The position numbers and the translations under genes were made by a program. Of a DNA stretch of 64,000 nucleotides, positions 54,845 to 64,000 are shown piece after piece. The stretch spans positions 668,010 to 732,009 of the forward strand of contig JBAIAA010000746.1 of the NCBI GenBank assembly GCA_037893245.1, read 5' to 3'. The stretch comes from Crossaster papposus. Lineage: Eukaryota > Echinodermata > Asteroidea > Velatida > Solasteridae. How positions within the stretch are numbered: the first letter of the stretch is position 1; each line of letters opens with the position of its first letter. The notes under the pieces were generated by a model. It was not told the DNA's origin, searched no databases, and saw only the letters and a list, made by a program, of their open reading frames with translations.

Positions 54845-55687
54845 TAGGTATGTGAAATAGCGGCTCAAAGAGGGCGCCCTATTTGGTCCCTTTCAGCGCG
54901 CGCGGTCTCTGAATCAGTCTGGCAACGATGCCTTCAGATCATCGCGTATTGTTAGAGTATGTTAGGGGTGTGGGAAACTAGGTACATGTAGACTTGCATC
55001 GATAAACTAACGATGTATTGCTGTGTAAGCCAATGGTACGTTGATTCTGTGCGACGTTTGGAACTTTGGAAAACCATAATCTGAAAAATGTGCTCGTGAT
55101 TTTCATCGATATTTCACTCGAAGGTAGGATAGCTTAAGAATAAAAGTCTATATTTCGTAAACTAAAGATATTAATCTACATTTGTGGAAATTTTAGGGAA
55201 AATTTATACAATCACAAAAATGTTGTGTGCTCCGCAAAAAAAAAAATGGTAGCCGCAACCATGCCGCGACCGTGCGAGTGAAAATTGCCAGAAGGCCATT
55301 TTTAGTGGAATGTCGCCCTGTTCTTGTAATTAAAATAATTAATTAGTGGTCATAATTATTTTATTTTATTATAAGAACTGCAGGTCCAAATGTGTTTTTG
55401 CTGCTTAATCATCACAAGAAATTTCAACTGAATACTCCAAGTAATAAAAAAGTTATGAAATGATTACACACAAAAAAGTAAAAACCTCAGTTTGGGTCAC
55501 AATCTTTTCTTATAATATACGCGACATTTAGAAAGGCATATTTAATTAGTAAAAACAATCATAACTTCATTAATACTCATCTGACTGAGCTGATTTATGC
55601 ATCATTTTATTGCATTTTACAAGCTCTTTCAAAAGACTACTACTTTATTTCCATTGCTCAAATTAAAAAATTTCATTTCACATACCT
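54845..55687. mobile_element. hAT-like element with exact 8-bp TSD
   Basis: ACCGACAG at 54837-54844 and 55688-55695. Termini TAGGTATGTGAAAT and complement. Block B keeps the empty site GACACCGACAGCCATAC. No ORF of note. Confidence 0.85.
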
Positions 55688-55695
55688 ACCGACAG

Positions 55696-56338
55696 CCATG
55701 CAAATTGTTACCAAAATATTAAACTGAATTCCATACATAATATTCAGGGAATTTAAGATGTGGTTCGAGGTCATGTATCATGCATCTTTGACCATTGATT
55801 TTCTCCGCTGGTGTTCTAGTCCATAGCAGGTATCAATGGGAAGACAGTCTAGATATAAAATCATCGTTTGGCGAAATTATTTGAGCACAATCGATGTACT
55901 GTTACGCAGCAGTACCGACAAGCTACATCATCACACAAGTCAATGTGCAGATATGCAATAAACCATGGAATAATAAGAAGGAATACATATACACACTGGC
56001 AAAAGTATTAAATAGTATTGTTCATAGTAAAGTCAAGTGCTGTCCAGATAATTATGTACAATTAAAATAATAAGCACTTGTCAAATTAATGTTATCTTTT
56101 GAGCATTTTGGCATTGTTGTACTACATGTACCTGCATTCACAGCGATTATGAAAAAAACAGCGTCAAGCTGCAACATTCTTTGCCATTTTTCAATTGATC
56201 GATATGTTTACTCACATTTTTGTCAGTTTTCAGTTTGGATGCTAGTTAAAATAAGCAAACCTTTCACTCAGTTATTTTTCTCTATTGCGGTAATTAACGC
56301 GGAAGTACAAGTTACAAGTACAACTAAAGTCGACATAT
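55696..56338. other. Distal 5' flank of TRIM copy C
   Basis: Conserved with A and B (CAGCGTCAAGCTGCAAC near 56159). No gene. Confidence 0.5.
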
Positions 56339-56777
56339 GGGCTGCGTTCCACTTACGCGAACTGTTTGCGCGAACGTTCGCCTACGTTTTGAGTTTGCGT
56401 TAGTTGAAGTGGAACGATATTTAAAAAACTACGTTTTCAAAATGGCGGCGCCCAGTGACAGTGACATCGTTTGGTTGGCTGCTTTTTGTCCAACTCATTA
56501 TTTTTCTTTAAAAGATCCCTGTGAATGCTCAAAACAACCCGCCGTTTATAACGAAAAGTATGAAACGTAAATCAAAACCGTGAAAAGAAAACCGTCGGCT
56601 GCTAACTTCTCCGCCATCTTTAAAATACGTCACTGGCCAACAGCGAACAGCTCGAAATGTCGTTCGCCGTTTTCGCTAACGTTTGCCAACATAATTGGCG
56701 AACATTGCGTTCCACTCACGCGAACAACGCTAACGTTGGCCAACGTTGGCAACGTTCGCTTGAGCGGAACGCACCCC
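56339..56777. mobile_element. 439-bp TIR element (GGGCTGCGTTCC type)
   Basis: Left end GGGCTGCGTTCCACTTACGC, right end the complement of GGGGTGCGTTCCGCTCAAGC. Blocks A and B read GTCGACATGAAATG or GTCGACATGGAATG across the site. Subterminal GCGAACGTT and CCAACGTTGG repeats. The TSD is short or unresolved. Confidence 0.75.
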
Positions 56778-57456
56778 TGGAATGCAACATGAATAGCGCC
56801 CCCAAGCAAGATACGACACGCCCAGCGTTCTAACTATGATCGTTTCCCAAACCCTAGCTCTAACTTAGGATCATATCGGGCTTCGTCGCGTCCCAGCACC
56901 ATTGACAAATTACTGCATGACGAAGCCAGATCAGAGACGAAGCTGGGGCTTGGACAACGGCTCACAGATACCGGATCCAATGATCACTGTAGGAGATGGG
57001 TATAGGAGAGGGGATGGGGGACTGGTGGATGGGGAGGGGATGGGGAGAGGATAGAAGTGGGATGGATGGAATGGGCTGTGGGATGGATGGGACTATCTTA
57101 AGAAATATCTTACTCATTTAAAAGTAAATAATGATTCTAGGAATCCAGCAAAATGATTGCGCTAGATATCCTGTAATTCTTCTGAAAAATATAATTTTAT
57201 AAAGAAAAATTCGGGATCGCCGGACGGCGATCGCGAAAAAGCAAAAATAACATAAGAATAACTGCTTGACGCAGGTTAAAAACAAACGCTGTTTTTCGTG
57301 CTTTTCTCGGCATCAATGACTGCAAAACTTCAGACAGGTCAGTTAAACGGTATTTAACGTAAATGTACAAGGCTAAAGTTGAATAATGCCCCCATAGTTA
57401 ATAATGCCACAAATCGTACAGATTCGCCTTGGATGCCCCATGTGAACCACAATTTG
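56778..57456. other. End of block C, no gene seen
   Basis: Conserved flank, GGGATGG tract at about 56990-57100, and about 350 bp shared with block B near 25935-26200. Confidence 0.5.
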
Positions 57457-57605
57457 GGAGGGGGGGGGGGGGGGGGGGGGGGGTAAAGATGGGGGGGGGG
57501 GGGGAAATGCGTACTAAAACAAAAACAAAATTACCAAAATTGAGGTCCACGTTTTTCCGGGGTAAATAATGTTATTTTGATGTAGAGATAGCGGGACTGG
57601 CACAA
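57457..57605. mobile_element. G tract and fragment of the CAGGCC-type element
   Basis: G runs at 57457-57502, then AAATGCGTAC and the CCGGGGTAAATAATG core, matching 63310-63422. It stands where the 16-bp satellite is in A and B. Confidence 0.55.
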
Positions 57606-57642
57606 GTCACGTCAAGGTCAACGTCAACGTTTCTAAAACCTT

Positions 57643-59765
57643 ATTGTTTGTTTGTTTGTTTGTTTGTTTGTTTGTTTGGTTTATTTTCATCCGTACATTA
57701 AACTAACGACATAACAACAATTATAATATGTTAACAAATAATGTACAAATGGGGGGTAACATCCAGAGGATGTATGACCCTCCTGTAGTGGAGTAGTACC
57801 CAGACTGCTATTGGTTCATTGTATTAACTTTGAAAAATAATAATACAAGATAATATAATTTCCCTTGGTCAGCAATGAATAAGAAAATAAAGGTGTTTTT
57901 TAAAAGATAAATGAGATATTAATGTCCTGCTGCATTAGAACATGAATGACATGATAAATTAGTGCAAAGAAAACTGTTATACTTGTCCAGATAAAACTCT
58001 TTAAGATGGCTAAGGAAAAGTTTCCTAAATACACTGTTCAATTCATTTCTCAGGCTGTCAGGAAGGGAGTTAACAATTTTAGGTAGAAGTTTACGATAAT
58101 TGGAAGAGACAACATCCACTCTACAAATATCAGTAATACGAATAAGATTATCTTGTCTTGTAGTGAATGGGTGAAAATCCCCATTTAAAGGAAAAATCGA
58201 AGGAGAACCTAAATTATCCGGGAGCAAATTATTAATATAATCAAGGTAATAATGGCAATTTGGACATTCAATATATCTTCCAGCTTCAAAAGTTTATATT
58301 TGAAACAAAGAGGAGTAGTATGTGCATTGTACTGAACATGACACGCATTACAAATACAGTTTTTTGAGAGTAATAAGTCTTTTGTACAAGGAGGGGTACA
58401 CCTTTATCATGCCACCCCAAGCTAAGAGGCCATAATTTAAATAGGGATGAACTAAACTCTTATAAATGGCCAAACTGTCTTTAACTCTCAAAGTATTTTG
58501 CTCCTTCCAGAGCATATTCTTATCAGTAATAAGGCCAAGAAAAGTACAGGAGGAGACCTTTTTAATAGTAACATTTTCTAAGCAAAGTGAGACATCAGGT
58601 AAAAAACGTTCTCTCTGCTGCAAAGAATAACAGATAAAGTGAGTTTTATTAGGATGAATTTTCAACTTATTGGCTCTAAACCAATCTTGCAGTACTCTCA
58701 ATTCATCATTCACAGTATTAGCCAGTACCTGCAAATTCTGTCCTGAGGCAACAAGTGTTGTAGCATCAGCAAAGAAAACCGGTCACAAGGGGCAACACAT
58801 GGGCATATCATTAACGTAAATCAAAAACAATAATGGCCCAAGAGTTGACCCCTGGGGTATTCCACAAGTGATATTACAAAAATTAGATTTGACATCATCT
58901 AGAATCACATACTGCTTACAATCATTTAAATAACTTGTCTAGTGCAATTCCACGAATTCCGTAATAATACATTTTACGTAATAGAATGTGATGATTGACA
59001 GTATCAAAACTGTTTTAATATCTAAAAAAACAGCAAGAGAAATATCGGACGGTACTTTGTAAACAGAATCATACAGATTATTGTAAAAATCTAAAACGGC
59101 ATGAACAGTGGATCTACCTGCACGAAATCCGTATTGATTATGAGAAAGTAAGTTTGTGGAATCGAGAAAAAAACAATATTCGACCGTGCATAAGTTTTTC
59201 TAGAACTTTGGAGCAGGTATTAATTAGTGAGTTAGGCCGGTAATTGCCTGGATCCTGGGAATTATCTTTTTTCAAAAACAGGAACAACTCTAGCTAATTT
59301 GTACAAGTTAGGAAAAGTACCTTGTTCAATGGAAGTATTACAAATATTCGATAATGGAGCAGAAATTATGTCAATAACTTCCTCAAAAAGGAATTACTAA
59401 CTTCATCTGATCCATAACAATTTTTGTTTTGAAACTTAGTGACGATTTTTATAATTTCCCCTGGATCAGTAGGGGTAAAAATAAATGAGTTAGGGGAAGA
59501 AGTTGCTAAGGTTAACCTCGCATTTTTATTAAAATTTGCTAAAATGTAACTTAAGTTAAAACATTTCAAATAAATATAATTCGGCGGGGGGGGGAGGACT
59601 ATTAAACACAACACAACAAAACGTTTTAGTAACATGTGCGCTTGGATTCCTCAGTATCGGTTTGACTGTTCTTCTTGGTAGCTCCTAAAAAAATAAAACA
59701 ATAAACAAATTAACAAAACCAAGAAAAAGCAAATACGGTCTGAAAGACGTATGCAATTTGAAGAC
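57643..59765 (-). mobile_element. Longest LINE copy, 3' end intact, frame-broken (Jockey/CR1-like)
   Basis: 3' end at the low coordinate with a (CAAA)n-type tail seen as (GTTT)n on the plus strand (57643-57680). ORF2 pieces on the minus strand: the C-terminal domain 57919-58227 (KIVNSLPDSLRNELNSVF), the RT thumb 58348-58734 (FRANKLKIHPNKTHFI, SCTFLGLI), a degenerate RT core at about 58740-59330, and the upstream part 59366-59635. Frameshifts separate the pieces. It is abruptly followed by block E sequence at 59766. Confidence 0.85.
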
Positions 59766-59766
59766 A

Positions 59767-61384
59767 ATTTCGAAAGGATACAGCCCAAAAGGTTGTATTT
59801 ATAAAAACAAATATAAATAAGAACAACATCAAGTTATTTACTTTATGAACATTATGATTTTTTCGAACTTTGATTAATATTAGTACCTACACCGATGAAC
59901 ATATTTTAAGTACTGTCCATGTAAAGTAATATTTTATGAACAACGATATTTAACGTAAATGTGCATAGATATATTTATGTACGAGGGATTGTAAGCCTGC
60001 GCCCCTGCCATCATTAAAGAAATGTACAATGTAAATGACATGTATACAGTTTGAAATGTAGTGTTCTATTAAATGACTAACTTCCTCCCAAAAGGTGTCC
60101 ATCCAACAGAGGTATTACCTTTCTGGTGGTTTGTTTTATTGGGAAAATATACGTTATTAAATGCAATTCTGCCAAAACAAATAATGTGGCTTTCAGTGTC
60201 ATCATGGGTTGTAGAAACACAATGAATTATTAAGCCATCTTTATTTATGATCATTAGCATCAATCTTTATTTCTTTCTTTAAAGCATGCTGGTTCTCTAT
60301 GACAGCTAGTACATACATTTTTTTCTGAATAATATGGATACTATTAAACACTGTTACAATAGATAAATAAGGACTATTATGAGTATAATTCTTGTTTGTT
60401 CTCTTAATACAATGTCTATTTAAAAAAAAGATTGTTTAATGTGTTGCTATTGCCTAAAACACGTTGTTTTGAACGTAGTTTTTCACTGCACATCAATATA
60501 TAAATTAGGTCCTATTTTTCAGTGCACTTACTTGCATGTCAAGTTGTTGATTTTTATTATGCTTTGCCTGAAAATACACCTCTGCATAAAGCAAAAAAAA
60601 CATTAATTCATTCAGTTTCCACTGGAACCTGCATATTAGATAAATGTTGTTTGTCAGCGAATACTTCCATACTTTAACCCCAACTCCCTAGGGTGTGTGC
60701 AAAATTATATTGATTTTAACAGATTTGGGAGGGTTAGGGGTAAATATTATGCTTTCCACAACAATTCAAAAGCTTTTGTTTTGGCGATATAATACTTTCA
60801 ACACACAGTGTGGTGGTTTTTAATGCAATATTTCTATGCATTTCTATTTCAGATCACTGGAATCCCCTCCTGGTTCAACCCGAAATATAACGAAATATAA
60901 CGAAAGGATTATCATAAAGAGGACCTACATGTAAGAATACTAATTTATGGAAATAGGATCCCATTAAACACCCTTTCTCTAATATTTTGAGCTGCTTTTG
61001 ATTTGTTATTTTTAGTAATACCCTGCACCAAGCCTGCGGAATAACTAAGGCCGGACATATACCCCTTTAATGGACCATGACTTCAACATACTTTAAGATA
61101 TATAAATTTATAATTTGTAGTATCATTGGTTTTCTATTTTGAAGATCTTTCCATTGACATCTACCAAGTTTGTTATATTTGGACCAAGACATAAAAAACT
61201 ACTTAAATTTATTTCACATTCCGTTGGCGCGGCCTGTTTGATAATAGGAACCTATTCGATTTTGATACGCGTACGGGATACTGATGCGGCTCGAAAAAGT
61301 AGCCCATTAGATTAACGTTTTGCGATGTTATTTCATTACGTACACTATCGGCAATTTACATCTCATTTTAATCTCTTGTAGGAT
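59767..61384. other. Non-coding sequence shared with block D
   Basis: Counterpart of 34636-36207 with small indels. No gene recognised. Confidence 0.55.
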
Positions 61385-61484
61385 AGAGTGCCAGGAAGTC
61401 ACTATTTGATACAGTCCTTGTCAACTCTCTAGCTGTATCTAGTGAAAACTGAATCCTCTCCACAGCCAAGCTCGCAGTTTTCTC

Positions 61485-62369
61485 TCATTCTTCCAGTCTC
61501 TTCTCACGATCCGCCTGGATGCGTTTCATGTCGTCAATGATGCGATTTTCCTGAGCCGTTATCTCTGCTCGTATCTTAGCTGCTCTGTCTTGCACTTCTG
61601 TCTTGACCTTCTGAATTGTGAGATTTAAATCTTCTTTCATTCTTAAGACGTTTTCTCGTGATTCCTGGATTGCCTTCATTGAGTTTTCAAGTGGAGACAT
61701 CAGTTCAGCCAACGATTGCTTGTAAGTTGATGCTGCCTCTTCTATCTTAATGTACGAGTGTTCTGGCATACGGTGGTTTACGACAGTACAGTCTCGGCAG
61801 ATGAGTATTTCACACGTGGTACAAAAGAACCTTACTGCTTCGCCCGCATGGATCGGACATTTCGGATGTTGTTTCTGATGTTTCTTTGTCAGTGTAATCT
61901 TCCCCTCACGAATGTCCTTCAGTGGAGTTACCTTGTGGTTTGAAGAGGAAACAAATCGAAGATGCATTTTGCTACAGGCTGAGCACACATTCTGGTCGCA
62001 GTCCAGACATCGATGCGTTGCCTCGTTTCCCCCCTCACAAATATCACAGGAAAGACCAGCATCACTCAAGCTCACTACCTTCTCCTGAGGTTCAATCTGC
62101 TCAACCAGACCGATTAGGTGAAAGTTGGTTTTCAGACCCGGCACCCCCGCCTCTGGAAGTTTTGTCTCCTGTTGACACACGGGGCAAGGAATCTTTGTAC
62201 AGCCCTGGTGCTTCGTGCTGCAGTATTTCAGCAGACATTGCTCGCAGAAACTATGCAGGCATTCTAATATCTTTGGCTGTTGATATTGCTCCTGGCAAAT
62301 GCAGCACTCGAGAAGATGTCTGCTGATCGTCTCTACTAGAGCTGAACTTACTGCAGGTCCAGTCGCCAT
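61485..62369 (-). CDS. Truncated TRIM protein, RING/B-box/coiled coil only, copy E
   Basis: 294 aa, same length and same two codon insertions as copy D. RING C22, C25, C37, H39, C42, C45, C62, C65, two B-boxes and coiled coil ending EKRLEE are intact. The same TGA replaces the Cys codon of A-C. Downstream, homology continues to about 61385 and stops at the same exon word (CTATCCTACA) as in D. No NHL exon follows. D and E differ by scattered substitutions (for example Asn or Ser in KYCNTKH/KYCSTKH) without breaking either frame. Confidence 0.7.
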   Translation of the reverse strand: MATGPAVSSALVETISRHLLECCICQEQYQQPKILECLHSFCEQCLLKYCSTKHQGCTKIPCPVCQQETKLPEAGVPGLKTNFHLIGLVEQIEPQEKVVSLSDAGLSCDICEGGNEATHRCLDCDQNVCSACSKMHLRFVSSSNHKVTPLKDIREGKITLTKKHQKQHPKCPIHAGEAVRFFCTTCEILICRDCTVVNHRMPEHSYIKIEEAASTYKQSLAELMSPLENSMKAIQESRENVLRMKEDLNLTIQKVKTEVQDRAAKIRAEITAQENRIIDDMKRIQADREKRLEE

Positions 62370-62652
62370 TTTGTTTTGTCTGTGAAAAAGTAGAAGAATG
62401 TGTTTATGGATTTATTAATAGGGATCAAAAGCCAGAGCTCTAGATGTATGTGAATTTAAAAGAAGAAGGGGAAAATCACACTCTTCCTAAAACAGCACAT
62501 CGTCTTCAAACTGTCATCACTTTCATTTTAGTTTTGTTTTTACATTGCTATTTGGCGAAATTATTTGAGCACAATCGGTGTGTTACTGCAGATGCAGGGT
62601 AGGCCAGTAATTGCGACAAGTTGTACGGGGGCCAGGAGCTTCATCACAAAAT
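62370..62652. other. 5' flank of TRIM copy E
   Basis: Related to 37198-37440. No gene. Confidence 0.5.
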
Positions 62653-62810
62653 GTGACCCAGCACGAGTAAATGAAACACTTTGCGACAAAAATAAAAATT
62701 GAGATTTCGATTTCATTCATTTAAAGCTTGTTTAGCTTTAAATGATGAAATCAAAATCTCAATTTTCATTTTTGTTGGCAAAGTGTTCTCATTTACTCGT
62801 GCTGGGTCAC
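62653..62810. mobile_element. 158-bp near-perfect hairpin MITE
   Basis: Arms begin GTGACCCAGCACGAGTAAAT and pair over about 75 bp around AAGCTTGTTTAGCTT. AAAT on both sides is a likely 4-bp TSD; block A reads CACAAAATGTGCAG without the insert. Confidence 0.85.
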
Positions 62811-62925
62811 AAATGTGCAGAAATGCAATAAACTAATAACCACAGCTTCATACCGGGGTACTGTCCAAAGTATTAAATATTAATGTGTTAAATACTTAGT
62901 GCCCGTCCAGATAATTATGTCCAAT

Positions 62926-63320
62926 CAGGCCTGTACGCAGGGGATGGGGGGAGGTGGGAGGGGGGGGGGGGGGGGAGGGGTGAGTTGTAGTCTTGCATAC
63001 GCACTGTGGACCTCCGAACAATATAGGTCCACACGATGCGGGGAAGAGGTTACGGTGTGTGGACTTGCACACGTCCACAATCCGTTTTCAGTTTCCAAAA
63101 AAGAGCGCTAGAGGAAAAACAGGGTTAGGGTTATATAGAAAAAGATAGAAGGGACAGCTGAGAGGCCCATAATCCTAATTTGAGGGTAAATTTGTTTTTG
63201 GGAAGCGAGAAAAATGAGTATTTAGTCAAAGTTTGTTAACCTACACGAATACAAAGGAATGTCCACAGTGCTTATGTAATGTAAAGCCTTGTGGGGTGCT
63301 GACGGGTGCGTACGCACCCC

Positions 63321-63351
<31 letters not shown>

Positions 63352-63534
63352 AAAATTACCAAAAGGTCCAATTTTCCGGGGTAAATAATGTATTTTGATG
63401 TAGAAAATAACGGTACTAGGCACACAAAATTTGTTGGTCCCATTGTTGGTCCAATCAAGTACAAATTCGCACCCCCCCCCCCCCCCGCCCCTCCCCCCCC
63501 ACCCCCCTCGTACAAAAACCTGCGTACGGGCCTG
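62926..63534. mobile_element. CAGGCC-type TIR element with G/C tracts
   Basis: TIRs CAGGCCTGTACGCAGG and the complement of CAGGCCCGTACGCAGG. Flanks are CCAAT and ACAAT, a possible 5-bp TSD; block D reads TATGTATAATGACAATAAG. Interior: G tract 62959-62977, GGGTGCGTACGC, C tract, A21 tract, the CCGGGGTAAATAATG core, and C tract 63468-63486. Fragments of it occur at 26606 and 57457. Confidence 0.75.
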
Positions 63535-64000
63535 ACAATGACAATAAGCACTCGTTATCTTTTCAGCATTTTGGCATTGTCAATGTCATGATTGTACCTG
63601 CAATCTGCATTGCCCATTGTCAATTGTTTATGAAAAAACAGCGTCAGGCTAGTGCAACCTTCCTTTCCCATTTCCCTATTGACTGATAATAATATCTTTG
63701 CTCACATTTGTTAGGTCTCCGGTTTGGATGATAAAACCTTAAAGTTTCTGCCGATGCGAGTTGAAATTAATAAGCAAGTGCCAGTAACACGGAAGTACAC
63801 AAGTCGAAATATAATGCAACATGAAGAGCGCCCCCAATATACGACACACCTAGCGTTCTGACTCTGGCTGTTTTATAAACCCCAGTTAGGGATCCATTGA
63901 GCTTCATCACCATTGCCGAATTACTGCATGAACGAAGCCAAGTCGGGGACGAAGCTGGGTCTTGGAAAACGGCTCACATGTATTTCCCATGACCACTATG
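63535..64000. other. Block E 5' flank to window end
   Basis: Matches the flank of block D (ATGAAGAGCGCCCCCAATA near 63822). No gene. Confidence 0.5.

Larger units (their letters stand above)
45610..57456. repeat. Segmental duplication block C carrying TRIM copy C
   Basis: Same order as A and B but inflated to almost 12 kb by at least six insertions: foldback 46058-47474 with a MITE in it, two TTAA elements in the intron with a nested element, a hAT-like element at 54845, and a GGGCTGCG-type element at 56339. It ends where the 16-bp satellite should begin; here a G tract takes its place. Confidence 0.85.
59766..64000. repeat. Segmental duplication block E carrying truncated TRIM copy E
   Basis: Matches block D from ACAGCCCAAAAGGTTG onward. 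It runs off the window end and includes the hairpin insertion and CAGGCC-type element not present in D. Confidence 0.85.

Overview
This is an AT-rich, repeat-laden stretch of an animal nuclear genome. The evidence is GT-AG spliced genes of the RING/B-box/NHL (TRIM) family, a DIRS-type tyrosine-recombinase retrotransposon, a Penelope-like element, several LINE fragments, and many non-autonomous DNA transposons with terminal inverted repeats (TIRs) and target-site duplications (TSDs). The TE mix and the local expansion of one TRIM subtype suggest a marine invertebrate, perhaps an echinoderm, hemichordate or cephalochordate. The species cannot be fixed from sequence alone. No rRNA, tRNA or CRISPR was seen.

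The host content is one gene family repeated five times, always on the minus strand. Copies A (2460-5232), B (20352-23116) and C (48712-54616) are two-exon genes. Exon 1 encodes RING, two B-boxes, a coiled coil and the first NHL repeat. Exon 2 encodes the rest of the beta-propeller. All three join in frame with the same GT donor and AG acceptor and predict proteins of 637-639 aa. Copies D (36313-37197) and E (61485-62369) are RING/B-box/coiled-coil-only versions of 294 aa. They share one premature TGA and one downstream breakpoint and have no NHL exon, so they look like a sub-lineage that duplicated after truncation.

The duplicated blocks include several kb of flanking DNA (A about 695-7260, B about 18905-26330, C about 45610-57456; D about 34635-38080 and E about 59766-64000). 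Because the blocks are paralogous, many insertions present in one copy have an empty site in another. That fixes boundaries and TSDs for TTAA-type elements (995-1712, 5519-5600, 50407-52932, 52937-53149), a 9-bp-TSD foldback (23712-24411), 8-bp-TSD elements (46449-46648, 54845-55687), a LINE 3' end (24844-25455) and a 158-bp hairpin (62653-62810).

Between the blocks lie: a 16-bp GCGTACGGG satellite followed by a DIRS element with both ends and its internal complementary region (7632-12628); a Harbinger-like element (15243-17470); LINE copies (12.6, 26.7-28.7 and 57.6-59.8 kb); hAT-like and mariner-like elements (30203-31330, 33034-33474); a 12-bp minisatellite (38334-38752); an ACGA-rich TIR element (39852-40539); and a Penelope-like reverse transcriptase without a recognisable GIY-YIG domain, sitting inside 275-bp inverted arms (40749-45123). 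Long G or C homopolymers recur inside several repeat families.

No new enzymatic system was recognised. The most unusual things are the truncated TRIM pair, the copy C intron with a duplicated exon end and back-to-back TTAA elements, the conserved intronic TGTTTA/TAAACA cluster, and the Penelope element framed by inverted arms.
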